From contig NZ_CP150919.1 of assembly GCF_039909015.1 (NCBI RefSeq), forward strand, positions 2,890,501 through 2,954,500: a DNA stretch of 64,000 bases, given 5' to 3'. Position numbers and translations under genes: made by a program. Positions within the stretch are counted from its first letter, which is position 1. Every line of letters begins with the position of its first letter. Shown here piece after piece: positions 33,770-43,693 of the stretch. This DNA comes from Pseudomonas grandcourensis (lineage in GTDB: Bacteria > Pseudomonadota > Gammaproteobacteria > Pseudomonadales > Pseudomonadaceae). The notes beneath the pieces were generated by a model. It had not been told where the DNA came from. It saw only the letters and a list, made by a program, of their open reading frames with translations, and did not search any database.

Positions 33770-34986
33770 TTAATATGCCGAACAAGCGCCGCGCTATTGT
33801 CGTCGGTGGTTCGCTGGGTGGTCTGTTTGCGGCGAACATGTTGCTACGCAAAGGCTGGGATGTGGAAGTCTTCGAACGGGTACCGGATGAACTCGCTGGA
33901 CGTGGCGCGGGGATCGTTACACACCCTGAATTGTTCGAGGCGATGGCTGCAGCGGGCATCCCGCTCGATGCGTCGGTTGGTATCGATGTGCTCTCGCGCG
34001 TCACTTTGGACCAGGACGGCGACGTCGTACTCGAGAACGCGCTCCCGCAAACGCTGACCGCGTGGGGCAAGATGTACCAGGTTCTGCGCGCCGCTTTTCC
34101 GGACTCGCTCTATCGTTGCGGTGGCAGCGTCGTCACGGTCGAAAGCACTGAGTCCCATGCCAGTGTCACATTGGCTGATGGCACAACTCATCAAGCGGAC
34201 ATCATTATTGCTGCCGATGGTTTTCGGTCGACGATTCGCCAGCAGCTTTTGCCTGACTTACACCTGCAATACGCCGGCTATATCGCATGGCGCGGGTTGG
34301 TCGATGAAAGTGTTCTTTCCGACTCCGCCCACGCATCGCTCTTCGATAAATTTGCATTCTGTTTACCCCCGCGCGAGCAAATTTTGGGGTATCCAGTTGC
34401 CGGCCAGTCGAACAGCACCCTTGCAGGAGAGCGCCGTTATAACTTTGTATGGTACCGCACCAGCGGCGTCGATGAGTTGAAAGATCTGCTCCGGGATGAG
34501 AGCGGAAAACAGTTTGAGGGTGGAATTCCTCCGGCACTGATACGCCGTGATGTGCTCGCCAATATGTATAAGTCCGCCGATACGCTACTTGCCCCGCAGT
34601 TTGCTGAAGTCGTGAAGAAAGCAACGCAGCCGCTGTTCCAGCCGATATACGACCTGGAAGTACCGAGGATGAATTTTGGTCGAGTTGCTTTGCTCGGTGA
34701 TGCGGCGTTTGTGGTTCGTCCCCATTGCGGGATGGGTGTGACCAAGGCGGCCGGTGATGCCTTGGCAATCGTGGAAGCGCTCGAGCGACATGCATCCGTT
34801 GAAGATGCCTTGGCGGACTACAGCGAACAACGTTGCCGTTTCGGCGCCTCGATAGTTCAGCACGCCAGGCATCTTGGTGCGTACATGCAGGCGCAGCTGA
34901 AAAGCGAGGAAGAGCGCGAAATGGCTGAGTTGTACCGGACTCCAGAAGCCGTGATGCGTGAAACAGCAGTGCCCGTGAAGTTTTAA
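33766..34986 (+). CDS. FAD-dependent monooxygenase, 2,6-dihydroxypyridine 3-hydroxylase-like
   Basis: 406 residues. The FAD dinucleotide motif is VVGGSLGGLFAANMLLRKGW with VFERVPDE; the second FAD motif is FGRVALLGDAAFVVRPHCGM; the middle GADGFRS-type motif reads IIAADGFRSTIRQQL. The segment GIVTHPELFEAM and the ERRYNFVWYR block resemble 2,6-dihydroxypyridine 3-monooxygenase (DhpH) of nicotine degraders. NAD(P)H-dependent ring hydroxylation of a dihydroxylated pyridine is likely. A second paralogue lies at 44860-46002, roughly 10 kb away, suggesting two successive or alternative hydroxylations. Confidence 0.88.
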   Translation: MINMPNKRRAIVVGGSLGGLFAANMLLRKGWDVEVFERVPDELAGRGAGIVTHPELFEAMAAAGIPLDASVGIDVLSRVTLDQDGDVVLENALPQTLTAWGKMYQVLRAAFPDSLYRCGGSVVTVESTESHASVTLADGTTHQADIIIAADGFRSTIRQQLLPDLHLQYAGYIAWRGLVDESVLSDSAHASLFDKFAFCLPPREQILGYPVAGQSNSTLAGERRYNFVWYRTSGVDELKDLLRDESGKQFEGGIPPALIRRDVLANMYKSADTLLAPQFAEVVKKATQPLFQPIYDLEVPRMNFGRVALLGDAAFVVRPHCGMGVTKAAGDALAIVEALERHASVEDALADYSEQRCRFGASIVQHARHLGAYMQAQLKSEEEREMAELYRTPEAVMRETAVPVKF

Positions 34987-35017
34987 TTCAGTTACACGCC
35001 CTTCGCAGGAGAGAACC

Positions 35018-35380
35018 ATGGAACATGCATATCCGCAAGACGGTGGCCCGGCCGTGTCCGCTGAACAGCTTGAAGACACGATTCAAAATCCGATTCTCGA
35101 AAACCCGCAGTTTTGTGCATTGGTAAAACAGCGACGAATATTTTCGTGGAGCATGACTGCTCTCATGCTGGCGGTATATTTCGGCTTTATTCTTTCGCTG
35201 GCCTTTATTCCTGCCCGCTTGGGTACACCCATCACCGAAGGTCAGCCCATGACGTGGGGCGTGCCGATTGGCTTCGCAATGCTCGCCTTTACGGTTCTTC
35301 TCGTTGCTGTCTACGTATGGCGCACCAACACCTGCTACGACCCAAAAATAAAAATAATCATCAGGAGCTTCAAAAAATGA
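35018..35380 (+). CDS. DUF485 membrane protein, partner of the symporter
   Basis: 120 residues with two membrane segments (about 45-66, [20 protein letters not shown], and 85-103, [16 protein letters not shown]). The order DUF485 then sodium/solute symporter mirrors yjcH-actP. It carries a longer cytoplasmic N-terminus than YjcH. Stop and start overlap (ATGA) with the symporter gene. A GGAGAG site precedes the start. Confidence 0.9.
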   Translation: MEHAYPQDGGPAVSAEQLEDTIQNPILENPQFCALVKQRRIFSWSMTALMLAVYFGFILSLAFIPARLGTPITEGQPMTWGVPIGFAMLAFTVLLVAVYVWRTNTCYDPKIKIIIRSFKK

Positions 35381-37032
35381 AGCGTCTTCTTATTACATTC
35401 TCGGCCATCCTTGCTTCGGCAACTGTATACGCGAGCGATGTCCCCGCCGCAGTGCCCAAACATAATCCCATTGCCATAGGCATGTTCCTGGCATTCGTCG
35501 TATTCACTCTATTTGTCACCCGATGGGCCGCGCGTAAAAACAATAGTGTTGCCGATCACTATGCGGCAGGTGGCAAAATCACCGGTTTCCAGAATGGTTG
35601 GGCCATCGCCGGAGACTACATGTCTGCTGCGTCGTTACTGGGCATCTCCGCGTTGGTGTTTACCAGTGGCTTCGATGGACTGATCTACTCAATCGGCTTT
35701 CTTGCAAGCTGGCCGATCATTCTGTTCCTGATCGCGGAGCCATTGCGCAACCTTGGGCGCTACACCCTGGCGGACGTTCTGTCCTACAGGCTGAAGCAAA
35801 GACCCATACGAGCTTTTGCGGCGTCCAGCTCTATCGTGATCGTGTTGCTTTACCTGGTGTCTCAACTGGTAGGCGCTGGAAAACTGGTGGAACTGCTGTT
35901 CGGCTTTGATTACACCGCGGCTGTACTGCTCGTCGGTACGCTGATGGTCATCTATGTTTTCTTTGGCGGGATGCTGGCAACCACCTGGATTCAAATCATC
36001 AAGGCAGTGTTGCTGTTGACCGGCTGTGTTTTCATGGCTTTCATGGTGTTATCCGAGTTCGGATTCAGCCTGAACCAATTGTTCACTCAAGCCACTCAGG
36101 TTCATCCATCCCATGGGGCAATCATGAGCCCCGGAGGTTTGATTTCCGACCCGGTATCCGCCATTTCTCTGGGGTTGGCACTGGTCTTCGGTACGGCAGG
36201 TCTTCCACATATTCTCATGCGGTTTTTCACCGTTGGTGACGTTAAAGCCGCGCGCCAAAGCATTCTTTATGCCTCCGGTCTTGTCGGCATAGGGTATGCG
36301 CTGATTGTCATCATTGGCTTTGGCACCATTGCCCTGGTTGCGAGCAATCCTGCCTATCACGATGCATCAGGTGGAATATTGGGTGGCGTTAACATGGTTG
36401 CCATTCACCTCGCCCATAACGTCGGCGGTAATGTCTTCCTCGGATTCATGTGTGCGGTATCGTTCTCGACGATACTGGCGGTAGTGGCAGGGTTGACCCT
36501 GGCTGGCTCGTCAGCTGTTTCTCATGATCTCTATGCACATGCATTGCGCCGCGGCACCGCCAGTGACCGTGACGAAATGCGCGTCTCTCGTGTTACGACC
36601 ATCGTACTGGGTGTGTTGTCGATCCTCCTGGCGATTGCGTTTGAAAAGCAAAACATCGCCTTTATTGTGAGCTTGACGTTCTCTATCGCCGCAAGTTCCA
36701 ACTTTCCGGTACTGCTGTTATCGATCTACTGGAAAGGCTTGACGACCCGTGGCGCCGTGATTGGCGGATCACTGGGGCTGGTATCGGCAATTACCCTGTG
36801 CATTCTCAGTCCAACCGTTTGGGTCAAGATCCTTCATCATCAGCAAGCCTGGTTTCCTTATGAATATCCGGCCCTGTTTTCAATGGCCGTAGCATTCATC
36901 GGTATTTTCTGTTTTTCCATTATCGATCGCTCCGCCGGTGCCATCAGTGAGCGCAATCGATTCGAAAATCAGTTGGTCGACTCTGAACTGGGTACGCCGG
37001 CAACATGGAAGGCTCAGCTCAAAGCTGATTGA
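35377..37032 (+). CDS. Sodium/solute symporter (ActP-like)
   Basis: 551 residues from ATG 35377, overlapping the DUF485 stop. A cleavable-looking signal ([20 protein letters not shown]) is followed by about 13 membrane helices, as in ActP. SSS-family signatures are visible: [40 protein letters not shown] and [16 protein letters not shown]. ActP carries acetate and other short monocarboxylates. Here the gene stands within a ring-hydroxylase operon, so its substrate is more likely the aromatic or N-heterocyclic acid, or a product of it. Confidence 0.9.
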   Translation: MKRLLITFSAILASATVYASDVPAAVPKHNPIAIGMFLAFVVFTLFVTRWAARKNNSVADHYAAGGKITGFQNGWAIAGDYMSAASLLGISALVFTSGFDGLIYSIGFLASWPIILFLIAEPLRNLGRYTLADVLSYRLKQRPIRAFAASSSIVIVLLYLVSQLVGAGKLVELLFGFDYTAAVLLVGTLMVIYVFFGGMLATTWIQIIKAVLLLTGCVFMAFMVLSEFGFSLNQLFTQATQVHPSHGAIMSPGGLISDPVSAISLGLALVFGTAGLPHILMRFFTVGDVKAARQSILYASGLVGIGYALIVIIGFGTIALVASNPAYHDASGGILGGVNMVAIHLAHNVGGNVFLGFMCAVSFSTILAVVAGLTLAGSSAVSHDLYAHALRRGTASDRDEMRVSRVTTIVLGVLSILLAIAFEKQNIAFIVSLTFSIAASSNFPVLLLSIYWKGLTTRGAVIGGSLGLVSAITLCILSPTVWVKILHHQQAWFPYEYPALFSMAVAFIGIFCFSIIDRSAGAISERNRFENQLVDSELGTPATWKAQLKAD

Positions 37033-37168
37033 TCCATGTAGTTACTGTCTGCATTAAATAACTCCTGAATAACGGCGCTCATGCTCCATGTGCTGTTGGG
37101 GCATTTGTGCCTGAAAAATCGCTGAATAGTTAATACAAAAATAAGAACCTCAACTTGGGTGCACATAA

Positions 37169-38506
37169 ATGAAATGTACTTTGACCGTTGCGGCTGCCAT
37201 GTGTGTATTGGCGCAGCAAGCCCATGCGGCTGGCTTCATTGATGATAGTAAGGCTGCGCTTAAACTGCGTAATTACTATATCAACAGCGATTATCGTGAC
37301 TCTGCAACACCCGCGCAGAAAGCCGCCAATCAAAGTTATCAAGCGGAATGGGGACAGGCTTTCCAGCTGGAATTCATCTCCGGATACACCCAAGGCCCTG
37401 TAGGGTTTGGTGTCGATGCTTTAGGCATGTTGGGCGTAAAGCTCGATTCAAGCGCCGGCAAGCATGGCAATCCAACGGGTACCAACTTCGGTGGCGTGGT
37501 GTTTCCAAGCGACGGCGATCATGCGGTTGACGACTTTTCCAGTCTGGGATTGACCGGGAAAGTGAAGATATCCAAGACCGAGTTGAAGCTTGGTACGCTG
37601 GTCCCGAAACTGCCGGTTATCTTCAGCAATGACGGGCGTTTGCTGCCGCAAACCTGGCAGGGAACCCAGGTTACCTCCGCGGACATCAAGGATCTGACCC
37701 TGGTAGGAGGTCAAATTGACGGGGTCAAGGGCCGCAACTCCAGCAATAACGAAAATATGTCAATTGCGGGTGCCAACAATCCTGTCACCGGTCGCTTCAG
37801 TAATAAATTCATTTATGCGGGCGGCGATTACAAACTGACCAAAGATCTGACCTTGCAATATTATTACGGCAACCTTGAAGATTTTTATAAGCAACACTTT
37901 CTAGGGCTGATTCATAACTGGGCAATCGGTTCGGGCGTTCTGACCAGTGATATTCGATATTTCAATAGCCAGGATGATGGTGCAAACGGCCATGACCCTG
38001 CTTACTTCACGACAGGCTACTACGGCGGTAATACGATAAAAGGCAAGGTCGACAATAACCTGTTCAGTGGATTATTTACCTATGCCGTTGCCGGTCACAC
38101 CTTCGGAGCCGGCTATGAGGTTAGCAATGGAAAAAGTGATTTCCCTTATTTGAACCAGGGTGACGGTCCGACCACTTACACCATCACGGAAATGCAGGTC
38201 CAAAAATTCGTGCACGCTGGCGAGAAGTCCTGGCAAGCACGCTACGCTTTTGACTTCGCGAAACTGGGCTTGCCCGGTGCGACGGCGGGGGTTGTATACG
38301 TTAAAGGTGATGACATCAATACCATCGCATCCAGCAATTCCAGTGAGTGGGAACGCGATATAACGCTGGCCTATGCGGTGCAATCGGGGCCGCTAAAAGG
38401 CATCAGCGTCATGTGGAAAAACGCAATGGTACGAAACAACATCCCAAACACCCGCCAACAAGACGAAAATCGGATAATCATTAATTACCAATTGGCATTG
38501 TTTTAG
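37169..38506 (+). CDS. OprD-family outer-membrane porin
   Basis: 445 residues. It has a signal peptide (MKCTLTVAAAMCVLAQQAHA) and a mature start AGFIDDSKAALKLRNYYINS typical of OprD/OpdK porins. Further OprD blocks are EWGQAFQLEFISGYTQGPVG, FGVDALGMLGVKLDSSAG and DLTLQYYYGNLEDFYKQH. A basic-ladder porin of this class takes up a carboxylate, in line with the inner-membrane symporter next door. A weak ribosome site precedes it. It ends with a C-terminal phenylalanine (LALF) as usual. Confidence 0.92.
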   Translation: MKCTLTVAAAMCVLAQQAHAAGFIDDSKAALKLRNYYINSDYRDSATPAQKAANQSYQAEWGQAFQLEFISGYTQGPVGFGVDALGMLGVKLDSSAGKHGNPTGTNFGGVVFPSDGDHAVDDFSSLGLTGKVKISKTELKLGTLVPKLPVIFSNDGRLLPQTWQGTQVTSADIKDLTLVGGQIDGVKGRNSSNNENMSIAGANNPVTGRFSNKFIYAGGDYKLTKDLTLQYYYGNLEDFYKQHFLGLIHNWAIGSGVLTSDIRYFNSQDDGANGHDPAYFTTGYYGGNTIKGKVDNNLFSGLFTYAVAGHTFGAGYEVSNGKSDFPYLNQGDGPTTYTITEMQVQKFVHAGEKSWQARYAFDFAKLGLPGATAGVVYVKGDDINTIASSNSSEWERDITLAYAVQSGPLKGISVMWKNAMVRNNIPNTRQQDENRIIINYQLALF

Positions 38507-38597
38507 GCGTTATCCGATAGAACGCAGGTGAAAGTATATTCAGCGGGTTAGCGGTCCGCTTGACTGACAGGCAGCACTTTCAGGAGTGTTGCGTGTA

Positions 38598-38626
38598 CAT
38601 GCCGTTCTCTTCCAACGGCATGTTTT
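38598..38626 (+). terminator. Candidate rho-independent terminator after the porin gene
   Basis: Hairpin catgccgtt (38598-38606)/aacggcatg (38614-38622) with a 7-base loop and a TTTT tail, about 92 bases after the porin stop. Confidence 0.65.
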
Positions 38627-38659
38627 ATAGAAGAGAAACATTTCCCTTGATTGGGGTAG

Positions 38660-38692
38660 GGCGGTCAAGTGATCCTTCACCGCCTTTTTTTA
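38660..38692 (+). terminator. Rho-independent terminator between convergent porin and hydroxylase genes
   Basis: Stem ggcggt..aag / ctt..accgcc with a tgatc loop and one mismatch, followed by seven T's. It lies between the convergent porin and molybdenum-hydroxylase genes; the T-run indicates that it stops rightward transcripts. Confidence 0.8.
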
Positions 38693-38736
38693 TTCCGAGT
38701 GTGCGATAGGCGACCGATTCAGCACGTCAGGATCGC

Positions 38737-40992
38737 TCATGATCCCAACGATTCCTGCCAGCCACGTCGAGCCAGTGGAAGATCAAGCATACGCTTGCCG
38801 GTGGCATTGCTGATGGCGTTGCCCAGCGCTGCGGCCATTGGGCCCTGGACGATTTCCGCGGCACCGAGAAATGGCTGATCCGGCTGATCGATCATGTGGA
38901 CCTCGACCTGTTTCGGCACCTCGGGAAAACGCATGATCGGATAGCCACTCCAATCGAAGCTATGCAGGCCATTGGCGTCATAGAGGATTCGTTCATAGAG
39001 CGTCCAGCTGGCGGACTGCACGATGCCGCCCTGAATCTGATTGAGCAGCCCATCGGGGCTGACAATTTGCCCCACATCGACGGCGGTAACCACCCGATCA
39101 ATCGTCACTTGCCCGGTCTGGCGCTGTACATGTAACTGTACGGCGATGGCGCAGTAACCCATGATGTTTTTATAGCGTGCGAAGGCGAAGCCGATTCCGC
39201 TGCCGGGGCCTGTTGCTTTTTGCGGCCAGCGGAACGCGCTGGCCACGCGATCCACCACTGCCCGTGCACGCGGATCGCTCAAGTGATTCAGGCGAAATTG
39301 CACCGGATCCACAGCGGCCCGAGTCGCCAGTTCATCCACCGTGCTTTCTATGGCGAACACGTTGATATGGGCACCGAGCGAACGCATGGCCGAAGTCCTG
39401 AATGGCATGGTCAGCACAAAATTCAGGTCAACCTGCAGGTTGGGTATCTCATACAACGGAACCGCGTTACGGTCGCCATCACCCTCGGGTTGGGCGATCG
39501 GGACTGAAGGAGCAGGGGTGAAGGGTTTGGCCAATAGCCACGCCGGTAACAGGCGCCCGGCATTGACGATGCGTTCGTTGTGCGGAGTACTCCAGAGCTC
39601 GTATTTCCAGTCACGAAGACGCCCGTTGTCGTCCAGTCCCGCTTCCATTTCGGCCAGCATTGCCGAGCTGTAGGGCTCCCAGAGATTTTCCTGTTCGCGC
39701 ATCCATTGCACCCGTATGGGCTTGCCAGGCAGTGCCATGGCGATCAACGCGGCATCGGCGGCGGCGTCATCGGCGCCGTTGTGACCATAGCAGCCGGAGC
39801 CTTCAGCATGGATGCAGCGTACCTGCTGCACAGGCAGACCCAGCATCTCGGCGATGCCCATGCGCAGAGGATAAACACCCTGGGTGTGGGTCCAGACGGT
39901 CAGCGTCCCATCCTTGAACCACGCCACAGCGCAAGACGGCCCGATGGAGCCGTGCATCAGGTATTGCTTGGTCACCCGTGCTTTGTACGCACGCGACTCA
40001 GGTTGCGTGAGGTGTCCCTTGGCGCTCACCGGATAGCGCCGCGCTGGCAGTTCGGTGAGGAGTTGATGGATATGTGTCGAGTCAGGTAGAGGATTACCTT
40101 CTGTCCAGCGGGCAGTGGCGTAGCCCTCGCGCATCGCCTTGACCGCCAGCCATTCATCGGTGGCGACCACGGCGAGGTAACTGCCGTTGCGGACCAGCTT
40201 TACCACACCGGGGAGTTTGTTGAGGGCGGCTTCGTCAATGTCCAGAAGCTGACTGCCGCGCCGGGGTGGACGTATTACGCGGGCATGCAGCATATCGGGC
40301 AGGCGCATGTCCTGCACATAGGCCGCACCGCCGCTGACCTTGTCCGGGATGTCCAGCCGAGGCAATGATTTGCCGATCAGGGTGAAACTGCTGGCTGGCT
40401 TGAAGGGGGAACTCACCGATGCGAAGCGATGCAATTGAACCCCGACCACCGCTTGTATGTAGGTCATGCTGCGGCCTTGCCCATCGTAGATCACAGCGTC
40501 CCGCGTGCTGAGGCTGTCGATGTTGCATCGCCATTTATGTGCCGCGGATTCGAGTAACAACTGACGCACCTGGGCGGCGGCATTGAACAATGCAGTACCG
40601 CTGTCGACGATCGTATGGCTGCCGGCGGTGTAACCCTCATTGGGTGTCAGCGCAGTGTCGGCAGTGAGAAAGCGGATGAGACCAGGTGATACTTCCAGGC
40701 GTTCAGCGGCGATCTGCAGGAGCGCGGTCTTGACGCCAGTGCCCAGTTCCACTTTGCCGGTGTAGACGGTGATGCCGTCTTTCGCGTCAATGCGGATCCA
40801 GGCGTCCAGATAGGGCGTGGCCCGCAGGCTGCCTGGCAGATCAGGCGCCAGGATCGCCGTACCCAAGGTGTCCACTTCGGTGTCAGCGAGGGCGCGCGGG
40901 ATACCCGGGAGCATTGCGAACCCCATCACCAACGCGCCGTTTATCACAAAGGCGCGGCGGCTCAAGTCGACGTTTTGCGTTGAGGATTTCAT
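38737..40992 (-). CDS. Molybdopterin large subunit of a nicotinate/isoquinoline-type hydroxylase
   Basis: 751 residues from ATG 40992; a longer frame runs into the iron-sulphur gene. A twin-arginine signal is present (LSRRAFVINGALVMGFAMLP). The domain is of the aldehyde oxidase/xanthine dehydrogenase molybdopterin type: GKVELGTGVKTALLQIAAER, EGYTAGSHTIVDSGTALFNA, and the C-terminal FLGAAEIVQGPMAAALGNAI, which carries the catalytic Glu. It forms an operon with the [2Fe-2S] subunit and the triple-haem cytochrome, the set that makes NicAB-type hydroxylases. It should add OH next to a ring nitrogen. Confidence 0.9.
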   Translation of the reverse strand: MKSSTQNVDLSRRAFVINGALVMGFAMLPGIPRALADTEVDTLGTAILAPDLPGSLRATPYLDAWIRIDAKDGITVYTGKVELGTGVKTALLQIAAERLEVSPGLIRFLTADTALTPNEGYTAGSHTIVDSGTALFNAAAQVRQLLLESAAHKWRCNIDSLSTRDAVIYDGQGRSMTYIQAVVGVQLHRFASVSSPFKPASSFTLIGKSLPRLDIPDKVSGGAAYVQDMRLPDMLHARVIRPPRRGSQLLDIDEAALNKLPGVVKLVRNGSYLAVVATDEWLAVKAMREGYATARWTEGNPLPDSTHIHQLLTELPARRYPVSAKGHLTQPESRAYKARVTKQYLMHGSIGPSCAVAWFKDGTLTVWTHTQGVYPLRMGIAEMLGLPVQQVRCIHAEGSGCYGHNGADDAAADAALIAMALPGKPIRVQWMREQENLWEPYSSAMLAEMEAGLDDNGRLRDWKYELWSTPHNERIVNAGRLLPAWLLAKPFTPAPSVPIAQPEGDGDRNAVPLYEIPNLQVDLNFVLTMPFRTSAMRSLGAHINVFAIESTVDELATRAAVDPVQFRLNHLSDPRARAVVDRVASAFRWPQKATGPGSGIGFAFARYKNIMGYCAIAVQLHVQRQTGQVTIDRVVTAVDVGQIVSPDGLLNQIQGGIVQSASWTLYERILYDANGLHSFDWSGYPIMRFPEVPKQVEVHMIDQPDQPFLGAAEIVQGPMAAALGNAISNATGKRMLDLPLARRGWQESLGS

Positions 40993-41453
40993 ACCTTGTC
41001 TCCCTGCGCGATGACCGACTTGATAGCGGCAAGGATCCGCACATGAGTGCCGCAGCGGCACAGGTTGGGCGCCATGTGGCGACGGATCGTTTCATCGTCC
41101 GGATGAGGGTTGGCCTCCAATAGAGCCTGCGCCCGTACGATCATCCCCGCGATGCAATAACCACACTGGGCTGCCTGTTCGTCGATAAAGGCTTTCTGCA
41201 AAGGCCCCGGTTTGTCGGCGCTGCCCAGGCTCTCCACTGTACGCACTGATTTGCCCGCCAGCGCGCCGCAGGGTGTCAGGCATGAAAACACCGGTTTATC
41301 GTTCACTAAAACGGTGCAAGCGCCGCACTGACCCAAGCCGCAGCCGTATTTCGCACCATTGAGCCCTACCTGGTTGCGCAGGGCATACAGCAGCGGCATG
41401 TCTTGCGGGATGTCCAGTTCATGCGTCTTGCCGTTGATGTCGAGTGTGATCAA
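40989..41453 (-). CDS. [2Fe-2S] small subunit of the molybdenum hydroxylase
   Basis: 154 residues. Cluster ligands are in CGLGQCGACTV, AQCGYCIAGM and NLCRCGTHV. This is the electron-transfer subunit of the NicA/IorA type. The stop overlaps the start of the large subunit (ATGA at 40989-40992), and the cytochrome gene ends 5 bases upstream of its ATG. It is paralogous to the subunit at 2717-3181. Confidence 0.93.
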   Translation of the reverse strand: MITLDINGKTHELDIPQDMPLLYALRNQVGLNGAKYGCGLGQCGACTVLVNDKPVFSCLTPCGALAGKSVRTVESLGSADKPGPLQKAFIDEQAAQCGYCIAGMIVRAQALLEANPHPDDETIRRHMAPNLCRCGTHVRILAAIKSVIAQGDKV

Positions 41454-41458
41454 GGTTG

Positions 41459-42724
41459 TTACTCCTGAGCCCGAATGCTCTTGATTGTCTTGTCGAGGTC
41501 TGTCCAGGGACTGGTCGGGCAGTTCTCGTTGCGCAAGTACTCGGCAATTGCGGCGAGGTGGGAGTCATCCAGACTGTCTGCGAAGGCAGGCATGTAGTGG
41601 CTGGAAGCGGCGGTGGACATCGGGATGCCCTGCAGGATGGTTTGGATCAGGTTACGTGGCGAGTCCGCCGTCACTGCGCTGGTGTTTACCAGAGCGGGCC
41701 TCGATTCAATGGCGCGCATGGGGGCGGCGGAGCCGTGGCAACTGGCGCAGGCACCGTCGAACAGCGACGCGCCTGGCAGCGCCCTGGCACCGGGCTTGGC
41801 CTCAGGAGGACAGGTCGGTGACGTCACGTCCGAAGAGGTTTTTTTGAGCTCAAGAATATAGCGGGCGATGGCATGGGCATCTTCCACCGGCAATTGCGCG
41901 ATGCTCAGGCTGACCGGCAACATCGGGCCCGCCGCTGCACCGTGATCTTCGGCGACCTTACCCGTCAGATAGGCGACCAATTGGGCTTCATTCCAGGGGT
42001 GTTGAGCTTCGGCCATCCCGCGCAGGGAGGGGGCCGTCCAGCCGTCGACGATACTGCCGTTGAACAGTTCGCTGCTCTTCTCGCCGCCAATCAGATTCAG
42101 GGGCGAATGGCAGGATGAACAGTGTCCCGCGCCTTCGACCAGATAGCGTCCGCGGTTCCATTGCGCTGACCGGTCGGGAAGTGGTTCCAACGGATCCCCA
42201 TGCAGGAACAGCAAGTTCCAGAAAGACACCAGCGCACGGAAGTTCATGGGGAAAACCATATGGTTTTCAGGTGCGGTGTATTTGACCGGGTCCACGTTCA
42301 TCAGGAAAGCGTAGGCATCCGCGATATCGGCATCATTCAACTTTCGGTAATGCACGTACGGGAAAGCCGGATAGAGAAAGTGACCGTCGCGGGCGATGCC
42401 TTCACGCATGGCTCGTTCAAAGGCCTCCAGCGACCACTTGCCGATACCGGTTTCCCGGTCCGGGGTGATGTTGGTGGTGAAGAGTGTTCCGAAGGGCGTT
42501 TTCAATGGTAATCCGCCCGCCATGTAGTCGCCTCCTGGCCGCGTGTGGCAGACCGCGCAGTCTCCCGCCTCGACGATGCGCCGGCCTCTGTCCAGGGTTT
42601 CGCGTCCGGCACTCCGAGGCTGGCTGACAGTAGCTATTTCCGGCCTCCACATCATCCAGAACGCGAACCCTATCCCCACCACGCCAAGCGCCAGAACGGC
42701 ACCGATGATCGTCTTGCGCGTCAT
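41459..42724 (-). CDS. Triple-haem cytochrome c, electron acceptor of the hydroxylase
   Basis: 421 residues. One N-terminal membrane helix (IIGAVLALGVVGIGFAFWMM) is followed by three class I haem domains with CAVCH (about residue 57), CSSCH (about 205) and CASCH (about 330). It resembles the cytochrome subunit of membrane alcohol/aldehyde dehydrogenases and the cytochrome region fused to NicB of nicotinate hydroxylase. It passes electrons from the [2Fe-2S] subunit to the respiratory chain. First gene of the leftward operon. Confidence 0.92.
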   Translation of the reverse strand: MTRKTIIGAVLALGVVGIGFAFWMMWRPEIATVSQPRSAGRETLDRGRRIVEAGDCAVCHTRPGGDYMAGGLPLKTPFGTLFTTNITPDRETGIGKWSLEAFERAMREGIARDGHFLYPAFPYVHYRKLNDADIADAYAFLMNVDPVKYTAPENHMVFPMNFRALVSFWNLLFLHGDPLEPLPDRSAQWNRGRYLVEGAGHCSSCHSPLNLIGGEKSSELFNGSIVDGWTAPSLRGMAEAQHPWNEAQLVAYLTGKVAEDHGAAAGPMLPVSLSIAQLPVEDAHAIARYILELKKTSSDVTSPTCPPEAKPGARALPGASLFDGACASCHGSAAPMRAIESRPALVNTSAVTADSPRNLIQTILQGIPMSTAASSHYMPAFADSLDDSHLAAIAEYLRNENCPTSPWTDLDKTIKSIRAQE

Positions 42725-42847
42725 CGCCTAACCTCTCGAACTGAGTAAACGACAGATTTTTCAATCCGCCGCGTGCGATTGGCGTACGGCAGACTTTCTG
42801 CGCAGAGAGCTTAAACAGAGCGCTTGTGATGCAGTACCCCATCAAGG

Positions 42848-42937
42848 CGCAACGCTACATTGCGCCGGGCGCAACGACAGCAGTGCGCCGGCGCGCAGAT
42901 CACCTCATCGTTGCGTTTTGCGAAAAGCATCGTTGCG
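42848..42937. promoter_or_regulatory. Four-site operator array in the divergent catabolic promoter region
   Basis: CGCAACG occurs at 42848-42854 and 42870-42876 (22 bases apart), and its complement CGTTGCG at 42909-42915 and 42931-42937 (again 22 apart). The whole set is mirror-symmetric about 42892.5. The right pair shares the extended form CGCAACGATG on the minus strand; the left pair shares GGCGCAACG. Twenty-two bases is about two helical turns. The array lies 124 bases upstream of the cytochrome start and 75 bases upstream of the DsbA-like start, ideal for shared control. The binder may be the LysR protein at 46117 or another regulator. Confidence 0.6.
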
Positions 42938-43011
42938 TGGCAGGCGGATTCTCCGGGGGGCACCGGACGCTTACCTTGGGGATGTGAAAACATTCAACCA
43001 CGGAGGCCGTC

Positions 43012-43656
43012 ATGAGTTTGCACTCATCCACTATTCAGGTGACTTACGACTTCATCTGCCCATGGTGCTGGATCGGTGAAGAAAATCTCGAACGAGCGCT
43101 TGCCGCGTCGGGTTTATCAACTGACCGCCACATTCACTTCCTGCCTTACCAATTGAACCCGGTCATGCCTGTTCAAGGCATGGATCGTAAAGCCTATCGC
43201 TCTGGCAAGTTCGGAAGTTGGGCGCGCAGCCAGGCCATGGATGCGCAGGTCACCCATGCCGGAAAGGCCGTTGGCCTTGGTTTCCATTATGAGCGTGTTG
43301 AAACAACCCCCAACACCATGGCAGCGCATCGGTTGGTATGGCGGGAGCAACAGGCGGGTAAAGACGCTTCATTCCTGGTCAAGGCCATTTTCAAGGCGTA
43401 CTTCGGCGAGGGACGGGATATCGGCGACCTTAATGTGTTGGCCGATATCGGTGGCGAAACAGGGCTGGACCGTGGGGCCATTGTCGACTTTCTCAACACC
43501 GATGAAGGCACTGCTGAAGTTTTGAAGCTCGAAGAGCAAACCAAGGCGTCCGGGGTGCGCTCGGTGCCGAGTATTCAGATCGCGGATGACGTGATCAGTG
43601 GCGCGCAGCCCAGCGAAATAATGTTCCAGATACTGAAACGAAACCAGGCAGCTTAA
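43012..43656 (+). CDS. DsbA-family thioredoxin-fold protein (FrnE/HCCA-isomerase-like)
   Basis: 214 residues, no signal peptide, so cytoplasmic. The active-site motif CPWC lies in TYDFICPWCWIGEENLERAL. Other FrnE-like blocks are PYQLNPVMP, TMAAHRLVWREQQAG and GVRSVPSIQI. Family members include 2-hydroxychromene-2-carboxylate isomerases of aromatic pathways and FrnE-like oxidoreductases that help with polyketides. First gene of the rightward operon, 75 bases from the operator array. Its chemistry may be isomerisation or redox protection of the flavoprotein products. Confidence 0.88.
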   Translation: MSLHSSTIQVTYDFICPWCWIGEENLERALAASGLSTDRHIHFLPYQLNPVMPVQGMDRKAYRSGKFGSWARSQAMDAQVTHAGKAVGLGFHYERVETTPNTMAAHRLVWREQQAGKDASFLVKAIFKAYFGEGRDIGDLNVLADIGGETGLDRGAIVDFLNTDEGTAEVLKLEEQTKASGVRSVPSIQIADDVISGAQPSEIMFQILKRNQAA

Positions 43657-43693
43657 GCCGCTTGTTCATTCCCGATTCATACAGGAAATCATC

